From assembly GCA_963942565.1 (NCBI GenBank), contig OZ012700.1, forward strand, positions 30,907,589 through 30,971,588: DNA of 64,000 nt, read 5' to 3'. The stretch is from Maea johnstoni. Lineage: Eukaryota > Annelida > Polychaeta > Spionida > Magelonidae. The translations under genes were made by a program, and so were the position numbers. The notes below the pieces were generated by a model. That model was not told the origin of the DNA, ran no database searches, and saw only the letters and a program-made list of their open reading frames with translations. Shown piece by piece: positions 11,054-24,353 of the stretch. Each line of letters starts with the position of its first letter. Position 1 is the first letter of the stretch.

Positions 11054-13500
11054 GTATGTATGTGTGTATGTATGTTTCTAAGTATGTATGTAAATATGTG
11101 TGTGTTTACTTATAGATAAATATACATATGAATAAATGTGTTTTCATTATTGATAGCCATCTTACTTTTTGCACTAATAGATATATAGTTTGAGTGCTTG
11201 AATGCGCAAATTTAAAGTAGCACAAATACTCTCCAGCAGGGCTGTTAAGCGAAATTATTTGCACTGCAAACTGAAGCAGTATACAGTTTCTGAATTAGCA
11301 AAGGTCCAATGCTCAGTAGTAAACACAACCCTTCAAAATAGAAAGCACACAACCTTCTTAATAGATGTATTAATTAGAGATAGCTTAGCATTCTCCAGCA
11401 GGTGCCAACTCCTAAATCAAACCATAAAGTACGTGTGCCCATTGCCGGGTTTGATTCAATTGAGTATTACATAGTATTACATACTTATTCTTTAATTAAT
11501 ATCATTATATTGGAACCATTTATATAACCATAAATATCAGCAAATGTAGACACCAAAATAAACCCTCAAAACCATCTATCTATCTATCAAAGCATCTATC
11601 TATCTATCAAACCATCTATCTATCTATATATTGAACCAGCTATCTATCAAACCATCTATATATCTATTTAACCATCTATCTATTGAACCATCTTTCTATC
11701 TATCAAACCAGCTATCTATCTATCAAATAAATCAGCTATATCTATGTATTGAACCAGCTATCTATCCAATGAATGAATGAATGAGGGCTTAAAGGCACAT
11801 CAGCACATTAGGCTATTTAGTGCCATTAATTGGGTTTTTTTTCGTAAAGTGGTTGTTTGCCATTGTTGAAGAACAATGGCAAAGCATGTGAAAGAAGAAA
11901 AAGCGGAAGAGAAAGAGCAGAGCCTTCATATCCAAAGATGACCAAGGGATCTTTTAGATGCATGGTATCCATAGACAGATCCACACATCCCCATTTTTTT
12001 TATAAGGCGAGCAGGGTGCCACGCTGGCGTAGGGTTGCCCGGGAGGTGCCAACTCCTAGGTGTGCCCCTTGCGGGGTGCTATCTATCCATCAAACTATCT
12101 ATCTTTCAAACCATCTAGCTATTGAACCATCTATCTATCGTTCGAACCAGCTATCTATCAAACCAGCTATCTATATGTATCAAACCAGCTATCTATCAAA
12201 TCATTAAGCTATATATTGAACCAGCTATCTATGTATCAAACCAGCTATCTACTTATCAAACCAGCTAGTAATAATGATAATTAATTATTCAACAGTGCTG
12301 TAGGATTGTATATGATAGGCAGCATTCACCACTTTGGGGCGGTGAATCCTGCAAAGTCATTATCTCCTCCTTGAACAGATAATACAACCTGGAAAATACA
12401 CATCAAATGATAAACAAAGTCAATACATATAGGTATCACCAAAATAAAAGTAATACAAATAAGTCGGAATACGTAATACTAGTCTATGCACAGGCACCAT
12501 TGTGGTGGTAGAAAATGGTAGAAAATTAATAGATGGGAAATGTATGGAATATTTAGGTATAACATGGGGTTATAATACCCACCAACAATTACTCAAACAG
12601 CACAGGAAATCAAAAAATTGCAATGTAATCTGTAATGGTATTTACTAATAATGACAACCTTCATGGTGTGACTTTGGGAGTATGTACCACATATGTTGTA
12701 GGGTGACATGGCTCTGATTAATGTCTTTATCACCTGATTAAATTACATAACATAACTGATTGAAAAGACCAGTATTTCTAGTAGATTAATTGAATAATGC
12801 ACTAAGTAACTTTTATTTACCATGACTAAGATGTGGACAAATCATGGTTTAAAGATCATGAATTTAAATGTAAACTTACCCATGTTCTTGAGTGCAGGGA
12901 CTGATGATGGGCACCTCACCGACGGGTTAAGCTGCTTTCAGTAGGCTCTCTGAAGATGATGGTGTTGAGTCCGATGAGGAGCAAGGTAGTACCATAACAT
13001 CTTTTAAAGATGACATTGCTTTTCCGGGACCGTCTGTTATGGTGAAGACAGGAGATCACTGTGTAGGCTGTGGCAATAAAGCACGCGCCAAACATGGCTG
13101 TGAAGAATTCCTTCCTTTCTTCCGTCTTCAATGACACCAAAAGAAGATTATCAGTAACAATAAATGATTGAAAAAACTACACAATAATGATGATGAAAAT
13201 TATAATAATATAAAGAATAATAATAATGACTCTAATAATAATGAATTTAATTATAATAATAATAATAATGAATATAATTATAATAATCCAGAAAGAATAA
13301 TAATTTAAGAAAAAACAATAATGGACGTAAACATAAACCCATTCAGGCCAGCAGCAGCCTTCAAAGCCTGACATTTTTTGATGACCGCCCCCTGACAAAA
13401 GCAAATTTTGAAAATAATCTATCGTACGCTCTATCTTTCTATTGAACCATTTATCTATCAAACCATCTATCTATTGAACCATCTTTTTATCTATCGAACA
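10168..13500. repeat. array unit 4
   Basis: Full unit of 3333 bp. It lacks the 12-bp segment (near 12058) and carries the AATCCAGAAAG variant near 13287 otherwise seen only in unit 1. Confidence 0.95.
12920..13125 (-). CDS. candidate exon copy, unit 4
   Basis: Consensus peptide, acceptor and both donors. Confidence 0.48.
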
Positions 13501-14349
13501 GTCAATCCACATAGGCATCACCAAATAAAAGTAATACAAATAAGTTGGAATACTTAATACTAGTCTATGCACGGGCACCATTGTGGTGTGCAGGTCCAAC
13601 AAGGACGTAAATATAAATAATCGCACTCACAAACTTTGCCTATTCTACAGTATCTAAAATAAGACAAAAATAAATGGATTGTTTCACATATATTAATCAT
13701 GAAATGAAATAGATACTGAACTTAAGAGCATTCATACTTATTAACTTCTAATATCACAAAAGGGTTAATTTAGTATGCCCTTACTTAAAATGGTGTTTTT
13801 GGTATGCTTTGGTTATAACATGTTGCATTTTAGCCTACGTACCAAGGAACTGTATGTACAACTTTATAAAGTTAGCAAAGGCATGAACCAGTTATTCACG
13901 AATGTCTACTGGGTACGATGGACCAAGTGTGAAAAAGCAAATCAAAAGCTTTTTATTTTCTCAAACATTTTGGGGGTAGAGAAGATCAAACTATTTAGCC
14001 TGACCACTCTAGAGGGAGGGTAAATAAAACTATTTATCCTACTTCTACAGAAGGCTGGTAAATATATTTCAAGCAATGACTGGTTGCTTGGCTCATCTTA
14101 TTGGCAAAGGGAACTTAATTTACCGGAGTCGCAAAAAAGGCCATGTGCATGTCCTTCAGTATGACATAGAATATATCATCAGTACTATAAGTAAGACAAA
14201 CCTATCAATAATGGAAACATGTATTTATCTCTATGTTTATCTATCAATATCTAACATCTATCTACATGTCTGTTTGTCAGTCAGTATTTCTATCTATCTT
14301 TCTATCTATCTGTGTGGGCGTGCGCACTTGGACACACACAAATTATACA

Positions 14350-14382
<33 letters not shown>

Positions 14383-16829
14383 GTATGTATGTGTGTATGT
14401 ATGTTTCTAAGTATGTATGTAAATATGTGTGTGTTTACTTATAGATAAATATACATATGAATAAATGTGTTTTCATTATTGATAGCCATCTTACTTTTTG
14501 CACTAATAGATATATAGTTTGAGTGCTTGAATGCGCAAATTTAAAGTAGCACAAATACTCTCCAGCAGGGCTGTTAAGCGAAATTATTTGCACTGCAAAC
14601 TGAAGCAGTATACAGTTTCTGAATTAGCAAAGGTCCAATGCTCAGTAGTAAACACAACCCTTCAAAATAGAAAGCACACAACCTTCTTAATAGATGTATT
14701 AATTAGAGATAGCTTAGCATTCTCCAGCAGGTGCCAACTCCTAAATCAAACCATAAAGTACGTGTGCCCATTGCCGGGTTTGATTCAATTGAGTATTACA
14801 TAGTATTACATACTTATTCTTTAATTAATATCATTATATTGGAACCGTTTATATAACCATAAATATCAGCAAATGTAGACACCAAAATAAACCCTCAAAA
14901 CCATCTATCTATCTATCAAAGCATCTATCTATCTATCAAACCATCTATCTATCTATATATTGAACCAGCTATCTATCAAACCATCTATATATCTATTTAA
15001 CCATCTATCTATTGAACCATCTTTCTATCTATCAAACCAGCTATCTATCTATCAAATAAATCAGCTATATCTATGTATTGAACCAGCTATCTATCCAATG
15101 AATGAATGAATGAGGGCTTAAAGGCACATCAGCACATTAGGCTATTTAGTGCCATTAATTGGTTTTTTTTTCGTAAAGTGGTTGTTTGCCATTGTTGAAG
15201 AACAATGGCAAAGCATGTGAAAGAAGAAAAAGCGGAAGAGAAAGAGCAGAGCCTTCATATCCAAAGATGACCAAGGGATCTTTTAGATGCATGGTATCCA
15301 TAGACAGATCCACACATCCCCATTTTTTTTATAAGGCGAGCAGGGTGCCACGCTGGCGTAGGGTTGCCCGGGAGGTGCCAACTCCTAGGTGTGCCCCTTG
15401 CGGGGTGCTATCTATCCATCAAACTATCGATCTTTCAAACCATCTAGCTATTGAACCATCTATCTATCGTTCGAACCAGCTATCTATCAAACCAGCTATC
15501 TATATGTATCAAACCAGCTATCTATCAAATCATTAAGCTATATATTGAACCAGCTATCTATGTATCAAACCAGCTATCTACTTATCAAACCAGCTAGTAA
15601 TAATGATAATTAATTATTCAACAGTGCTGTAGGATTGTATATGATAGGCAGCATTCACCACTTTGGGGCGGTGAATCCTGCAAAGTCATTATCTCCTCCT
15701 TGAACAGATAATACAACCTGGAAAATACACATCAAATGATAAACAAAGTCAATACATATAGGTATCACCAAAATAAAAGTAATACAAATAAGTCGGAATA
15801 CGTAATACTAGTCTATGCACAGGCACCATTGTGGTGGTAGAAAATGGTAGAAAATTAATAGATGGGAAATGTATGGAATATTTAGGTATAACATGGGGTT
15901 ATAATACCCACCAACAATTACTCAAACAGCCCAGGAAATCCAAAAATTGCAATGTAATCTGTAATGGTATTTACTAATAATGACAACCTTCATGGTGTGA
16001 CTTTGGGAGTATGTACCACATATGTTGTAGGGTGACATGGCTCTGATTAATGTCTTTATCACCTGATTAAATTACATAACATAACTGATTGAAAAGACCA
16101 GTATTTCTAGTAGATTAATTGAATAATGCACTAAGTAACTTTTATTTACCATGACTAAGATGTGGACAAATCATGGTTTAAAGATCATGAATTTAAATGT
16201 AAACTTACCCATGTTCTTGAGTGCAGGGACTGATGATGGGCACCTCACCGACGGGTTAAGCTGCTTTCAGTAGGCTCTCTGAAGATGATGGTGTTGAGTC
16301 CGATGAGGAGCAAGGTAGTACCATAACATCTTTTAAAGATGACATTGCTTTTCCGGGACCGTCTGTTATGGCGAAGACAGGAGATCACTGTGTAGGCTGT
16401 GGCAATAAAGCACGCGCCAAACATGGCTGTGAAGAATTCCTTCCTTTCTTCCGTCTTCAATGACACCAAAAGAAGATTATCAGTAACAATAAATGATTGA
16501 AAAAAATACACAATAATGATGATGAAAATTATAATAATATAAAGAATAATAATAATGACTCTAATAATAATGAATTTAATTATAATAATAATAATAATGA
16601 ATATAATTATAATAATCTTGAAAGAATAATAATTTAAGAAAAAACAATAATGGACGTAAACATAAACCCATTCAGGCCAGCAGCAGCCTTCAAAGCCTGA
16701 CATTTTTTGATGACCGCCCCCTGACAAAAGCAAATTTTGAAAATAATCTATCGTACGCTCTATCTTTCTATTGAACCATTTATCTATCAAACCATCTATC
16801 TATTGAACCATCTTTTTATCTATCGAACA
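13501..16829. repeat. array unit 5
   Basis: Full unit of 3329 bp. It lacks the 12-bp segment (near 15387). A C-to-A change near 16506, in the putative intron, removes a stop and joins a low-complexity frame to the exon frame. It has one amino-acid change in the candidate exon. Confidence 0.95.
16249..16454 (-). CDS. candidate exon copy, unit 5 (His to Arg)
   Basis: One replacement, CLHHN to CLRHN, in the basic linker. A separate intronic substitution opens the upstream frame, so a long open frame of 181 codons reaches through the acceptor; that frame is mostly translated AAT repeat and is not taken as a gene. Confidence 0.48.
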
Positions 16830-17678
16830 GTCAATCCACATAGGCATCACCAAATAAAAGTAATACAAATAAGTCGGAATACTTAATACTAGTCTATGCA
16901 CGGGCACCATTGTGGTGTGCAGGTCCAACAAGGACGTAAATATAAATAATCGCACTCACAAACTTTGCCTATTCTACAGTATCTAAAATAAGACAAAAAT
17001 AAATGGATTGTTTCACATATATTAATCATGAAATGAAATAGATACTGAACTTAAGAGCATTCATACTTATTAACTTCTAATATCACAAAAGGGTTAATTT
17101 AGTATGCCCTTACTTAAAATGGTGTTTTTGGTATGCTTTGGTTATAACATGTTGCATTTTAGCCTACGTACCAAGGAACTGTATGTACAACTTTATAAAG
17201 TTAGCAAAGGCATGAACCAGTTATTCACGAATGTCTACTGGGTACGATGGACCAAGTGTGAAAAAGCAAATCAAAAGCTTTTTATTTTCTCAAACATTTT
17301 GGGGGTAGAGAAGATCAAACTATTTAGCCTGACCACTCTAGAGGGAGGGTAAATAAAACTATTTATCCTACTTCTACAGAAGGCTGGTAAATATATTTCA
17401 AGCAATGACTGGTTGCTTGGCTCATCTTATTGGCAAAGGGAACTTAATTTACCGGAGTCGCAAAAAAGGCCATGTGCATGTCCTTCAGTATGACATAGAA
17501 TATATCATCAGTACTATAAGTAAGACAAACCTATCAATAATGGAAACATGTATTTATCTCTATGTTTATCTATCAATATCTAACATCTATCTACATGTCT
17601 GTTTGTCAGTCAGTATTTCTATCTATCTTTCTATCTATCTGTGTGGGCGTGCGCACTTGGACACACACAAATTATACA

Positions 17679-17713
<35 letters not shown>

Positions 17714-20138
17714 GTATGTATGTGTGTATGTATGTTTCTAAGTATGTATGTAAATATGTGTGTGTTTACTTATAGATAAATATACATATGAATAAATGTG
17801 TTTTCATTATTGATAGCCATCTTACTTTTTGCACTAATAGATATATAGTTTGAGTGCTTGAATGCGCAAATTTAAAGTAGCACAAATACTCTCCAGCAGG
17901 GCTGTTAAGCGAAATTATTTGCACTGCAAACTGAAGCAGTATACAGTTTCTGAATTAGCAAAGGTCCAATGCTCAGTAGTAAACACAACCCTTCAAAATA
18001 GAAAGCACACAACCTTCTTAATAGATGTATTAATTAGAGATAGCTTAGCATTCTCCAGCAGGTGCCAACTCCTAAATCAAACCATAAAGTACGTGTGCCC
18101 ATTGCCGGGTTTGATTCAATTGAGTATTACATAGTATTACATACTTATTCTTTAATTAATATCATTATATTGGAACCATTTATATAACCATAAATATCAG
18201 CAAATGTAGACACCAAAATAAACCCTCAAAACCATCTATCTATCTATCAAAGCATCTATCTATCTATCAAACCATCTATCTATCTATATATTGAACCAGC
18301 TATCTATCAAACCATCTATATATCTATTTAACCATCTATCTATTGAACCATCTTTCTATCTATCAAACCAGCTATCTATCTATCAAATAAATCAGCTATA
18401 TCTATGTATTGAACCAGCTATCTATCCAATGAATGAATGAATGAGGGCTTAAAGGCACATCAGCACATTAGGCTATTTAGTGCCATTAATTGGGTTTTTT
18501 TTCGTAAAGTGGTTGTTTGCCATTGTTGAAGAACAATGGCAAAGCATGTGAAAGAAGAAAAAGCGGAAGAGAAAGAGCAGAGCCTTCATATCCAAAGATG
18601 ACCAAGGGATCTTTTAGATGCATGGTATCCATAGACAGATCCACACATCCCCATTTTTTTTATAAGGCGAGCAGGGTGCCACGCTGGCGTAGGGTTGCCC
18701 GGGAGGTGCCAACTCCTAGGTGTGCCCCTTGCGGGGTGCTATCTATCCATCAAACTATCTATCTTTCAAACCATCTAGCTATTGAACCATCTATCTATCG
18801 TTCGAACCAGCTATCTATCAAACCAGCTATCTATCAAATCATTAAGCTATATATTGAACCAGCTATCTATGTATCAAACCAGCTATCTACTTATCAAACC
18901 AGCTAGTAATAATGATAATTAATTATTCAACAGTGCTGTAGGATTGTATATGATAGGCAGCATTCACCACTTTGGGGCGGTGAATCCTGCAAAGTCATTA
19001 TCTCCTCCTTGAACAGATAATACAACCTGGAAAATACACATCAAATGATAAACAAAGTCAATACATATAGGTATCACCAAAATAAAAGTAATACAAATAA
19101 GTCGGAATACGTAATACTAGTCTATGCACAGGCATCATTGTGGTGGTAGAAAATGGTAGAAAATTAATAGATGGGAATTGTATGGAATATTTAGGTATAA
19201 CATGGGGTTATAATACCCACCAACAATTACTCAAACAGCACAGGAAATCAAAAAATTGCAATGTAATCTGTAATGGTATTTACTAATAATGACAACCTTC
19301 ATGGTGTGACTTTGGGAGTATGTACCACATATGTTGTAGGGTGACATGGCTCTGATTAATGTCTTTATCACCTGATTAAATTACATAACATAACTGATTG
19401 AAAAGACCAGTATTTCTAGTAGATTAATTGAATAATGCACTAAGTAACTTTTATTTACCATGACTAAGATGTGGACAAATCATGGTTTAAAGATCATGAA
19501 TTTAAATGTAAACTTACCCATGTTCTTGAGTGCAGGGACTGATGATGGGCACCTCACCGACGGGTTAAGCTGCTTTCAGTAGGCTCTCTGAAGATGATGG
19601 TGTTGAGTCCGATGAGGAGCAAGGTAGTACCATAACATCTTTTAAAGATGACATTGCTTTTCCGGGACCGTCTGTTATGGTGAAGACAGGAGATCACTGT
19701 GTAGGCTGTGGCAATAAAGCACGCGCCAAACATGGCTGTGAAGAATTCCTTCCTTTCTTCCGTCTTCAATGACACCAAAAGAAGATTATCAGTAACAATA
19801 AATGATTGAAAAAACTACACAATAATGATGATGAAAATTATAATATTATAAAGAATAATAATAATGACTCTAATAATAATGAATTTAATTATAATAATAA
19901 TAATAATGAATATAATTATAATAATCTTGAAAGAATAATAATTTAAGAAAAAACAATAATGGACGTAAACATAAACCCATTCAGGCCAGCATCAGCCTTC
20001 AAAGCCTGACATTTTTTGATGACCGCCCCTTGACAAAAGCAAATTTTGAAAATAATCTATCGTACGCTCTATCTTTCTATTGAACCATTTATCTATCAAA
20101 CCATCTATCTATTGAACCATCTTTTTATCTATCGAACA
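16830..20138. repeat. array unit 6 (shortest)
   Basis: At 3309 bp this is the shortest full unit. It lacks the 12-bp segment (near 18718) and one CTAT-type subrepeat near 18830. It is the first unit with CAGCATCAGCC near 19990, a variant running through units 6-10. Confidence 0.95.
19558..19763 (-). CDS. candidate exon copy, unit 6
   Basis: Consensus peptide, acceptor and both donors. Confidence 0.48.
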
Positions 20139-23100
20139 GTCAATCCACATAGGCATCACCAAATAAAAGTAATACAAATAAGTCGGAATACTTAATACTA
20201 GTCTATGCACGGGCACCATTGTGGTGTGCAGGTCCAACAAGGACGTAAATATAAATAATCGCACTCACAAACTTTGCCTATTCTACAGTATCTAAAATAA
20301 GACAAAAATAAATGGATTGTTTCACATATATTAATCATGAAATGAAATAGATACTGAACTTAAGAGCATTCATACTTATTAACTTCTAATATCACAAAAG
20401 GGTTAATTTAGTATGCCCTTACTTAAAATGGTGTTTTTGGTATGCTTTGGTTATAACATGTTGCATTTTAGCCTACGTCCCAAGGAACTGTGTGTACAAC
20501 TTTATAAAGTTAGCAAAGGCATGAACCAGTTATTCACGAATGTCTACTGGGTACGATGGACCAAGTGTGAAAAAGCAAATCAAAAGCTTTTTATTTTCTC
20601 AAACATTTTGGGGGTAGAGAAGATCAAACTATTTAGCCTGACCACTCTAGAGGGAGGGTAAATAAAACTATTTATCCTACTTCTACAGAAGGCTGGTAAA
20701 TATATTTCAAGCAATGACTGGTTGCTTGGCTCATCTTATTGGCAAAGGGAACTTAATTTACCGGAGTCGCAAAAAAGGCCATGTGCATGTCCTTCAGTAT
20801 GTCATAGAATATATCATCAGTACTATAAGTAAGACAAACCTATCAATAATGGAAACATGTATTTATCTCTATGTTTATCTATCAATATCTAACATCTATC
20901 TACATGTCTGTTTGTCAGTCAGTATTTCTATCTATCTTTCTATCTATCTGTGTGGGCGTGCGCACTTGGACACACACAAATTATACATATATATATATAT
21001 ACATATATATATATGTATGTATGTGTGTATGTATGTTTCTAAGTATGTATGTAAATATGTGTGTGTTTACTTATAGATAAATATACATATGAATAAATGT
21101 GTTTTCATTATTGATAGCCATCTTACTTTTTGCACTAATAGATATATAGTTTGAGTGCTTGAATGCGCAAATTTAAAGTAGCACAAATACTCTCCAGCAG
21201 GGCTGTTAAGCGAAATTATTTGCACTGCAAACTGAAGCAGTATACAGTTTCTGAATTAGCAAAGGTCCAATGCTCAGTAGTAAACACAACCCTTCAAAAT
21301 AGAAAGCACACAACCTTCTTAATAGATGTATTAATTAGAGATAGCTTAGCATTCTCCAGCAGGTGCCAACTCCTAAATCAAACCATAAAGTACGTGTGCC
21401 CATTGCCGGGTTTGATTCAATTGAGTATTACATAGTATTACATACTTATTCTTTAATTAATATCATTATATTGGAACCATTTATATAACCATAAATATCA
21501 GCAAATGTAGACACCAAAATAAACCCTCAAAACCATCTATCTATCTATCAAAGCATCTATCTATCTATCAAACCATCTATCTATCTATATATTGAACCAG
21601 CTATCTATCAAACCATCTATATATCTATTTAACCATCTATCTATTGAACCATCTTTCTATCTATCAAACCAGCTATCTATCTATCAAATAAATCAGCTAT
21701 ATCTATGTATTGAACCAGCTATCTATCCAATGAATGAATGAATGAGGGCTTAAAGGCACATCAGCACATTAGGCTATTTAGTGCCATTAATTGGTTTTTT
21801 TTTCGTAAAGTGGTTGTTTGCCATTGTTGAAGAACAATGGCAAAGCATGTGAAAGAAGAAAAAGCGGAAGAGAAAGAGCAGAGCCTTCATATCCAAAGAT
21901 GACCAAGGGATCTTTTAGATGCATGGTATCCATAGACAGATCCACACATCCCCATTTTTTTTATAAGGCGAGCAGGGTGCCACGCTGGCGTAGGGTTGCC
22001 CGGGAGGTGCCAACTCCTATTGCACACAGTAGGTGTGCCCCTTGCGGGGTGCTATCTATCCATCAAACTATCTATCTTTCAAACCATCTAGCTATTGAAC
22101 CATCTATCTATCGTTCGAACCAGCTATCTATCAAACCAGCTATCTATATGTATCAAACCAGCTATCTATCAAATCATTAAGCTATATATTGAACCAGCTA
22201 TCTATGTATCAAACCAGCTATCTACTTATCAAACCAGCTAGTAATAATGATAATTAATTATTCAACAGTGCTGTAGGATTGTATATGATAGGCAGCATTC
22301 ACCACTTTGGGGCGGTGAATCCTGCAAAGTCATTATCTCCTCCTTGAACAGATAATACAACCTGGAAAATACACATCAAATGATAAACAAAGTCAATACA
22401 TATAGGTATCACAAAAATAAAAGTAATACAAATAAGTCGGAATACGTAATACTAGTCTATGCACAGGCACCATTGTGGTGGTAGAAAATGGTAGAAAATT
22501 AATAGATGGGAAATGTATGGAATATGTAGGTATAACATGGGGTTATAATACCCACCAACAATTACTCAAACAGCACAGGAAATCAAAAAATTGCAATGTA
22601 ATCTGTAATGGTATTTACTAATAATGACAACCTTCATGGTGTGACTTTGGGAGTATGTACCACATATGTTGTAGGGTGACATGGCTCTGATTAATGTCTT
22701 TATCACCTGATTAAATTACATAACATAACTGATTGAAAAGACCAGTATTTCTAGTAGATTAATTGAATAATGCACTAAGTAACTTTTATTTACCATGACT
22801 AAGATGTGGACAAATCATGGTTTAAAGATCATGAATTTAAATGTAAACTTACCCATGTTCTTGAGTGCAGGGACTGATGATGGGCACCTCACCGACGGGT
22901 TAAGCTGCTTTCAGTAGGCTCTCTGAAGATGATGGTGTTGAGTCCGATGAGGAGCAAGGTAGTACCATAACATCTTTTAAAGATGACATTGCTTTTCCGG
23001 GACCGTCTGTTATGGTGAAGACAGGAGATCACTGTGTAGGCTGTGGCAATAAAGCACGCGCCAAACATGGCTGTGAAGAATTCCTTCCTTTCTTCCGTCT

Positions 23101-23473
23101 TCAATGACACCAAAAGAAGATTATCAGTAACAATAAATGATTGAAAAAACTACACAATAATGATGATGAAAATTATAATAATATAAAGAATAATAATAAT
23201 GACTCTAATAATAATGAATTTAATTATAATAATAATAATAATGAATATAATTATAATAATCTTGAAAGAATAATAATTTAAGAAAAAACAATAATGGACG
23301 TAAACATAAACCCATTCAGGCCAGCATCAGCCTTCAAAGCCTGACATTTTTTGATGACCGCCCCTTGACAAAAGCAAATTTTGAAAATAATCTATCGTAC
23401 GCTCTATCTTTCTATTGAACCATTTATCTATCAAACCATCTATCTATTGAACCATCTTTTTATCTATCGAACA
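20139..23473. repeat. array unit 7
   Basis: Full unit of 3335 bp. It has the 12-bp segment, carries CAGCATCAGCC, shares CCTACGTCCC near 20476 with unit 9, and shares CAGTATGTCAT near 20795 with units 12, 13 and 16. Confidence 0.95.
22893..23098 (-). CDS. candidate exon copy, unit 7
   Basis: Consensus peptide, acceptor and both donors. Confidence 0.48.
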
Positions 23474-24321
23474 GTCAATCCACATAGGCATCACCAAATA
23501 AAAGTAATACAAATAAGTCGGAATACTTAATACTAGTCTATGCACGGGCACCATTGTGGTGTGCAGGTCCAACAAGGACGTAAATATAAATAATCGCACT
23601 CACAAACTTTGCCTATTCTACAGTATCTAAAATAAGACAAAAATAAATGGATTGTTTCACATATATTAATCATGAAATGAAATAGATACTGAACTTAAGA
23701 GCATTCATACTTATTAACTTCTAATATCACAAAAGGGTTAATTTAGTATGCCCTTACTTAAAATGGTGTTTTTGGTATGCTTTGGTTATAACATGTTGCA
23801 TTTTAGCCTACGTACCAAGGAACTGTGTGTACAACTTTATAAAGTTAGCAAAGGCATGAACCAGTTATTCACGAATGTCTACTGGGTACGATGGACCAAG
23901 TGTGAAAAAGCAAATCAAAAGCTTTTTATTTTCTCAAACATTTTGGGGGTAGCGAAGATCAAACTATTTAGCCTGACCACTCTAGAGGGAGGGTAAATAA
24001 AACTATTTATCCTACTTCTACAGAAGGCTGGTAAATATATTTCAAGCAATGACTGGTTGCTTGGCTCATCTTATTGGCAAAGGGAACTTAATTTACCGGA
24101 GTCGCAAAAAAGGCCATGTGCATGTCCTTCAGTATGACATAGAATATATCATCAGTACTATAAGTAAGACAAACCTATCAATAATGGAAACATGTATTTA
24201 TCTCTATGTTTATCTATCAATATCTAACATCTATCTACATGTCTGTTTGTCAGTCAGTATTTCTATCTATCTTTCTATCTATCTGTGTGGGCGTGCGCAC
24301 TTGGACACACACAAATTATAC

Positions 24322-24353
<32 letters not shown>

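Noticed and set aside
16245-16790. 181-codon minus-strand frame in unit 5
   Set aside because: Arises from one intronic substitution that joins translated AAT repeat to the candidate exon; the other 15 full units have the stop.
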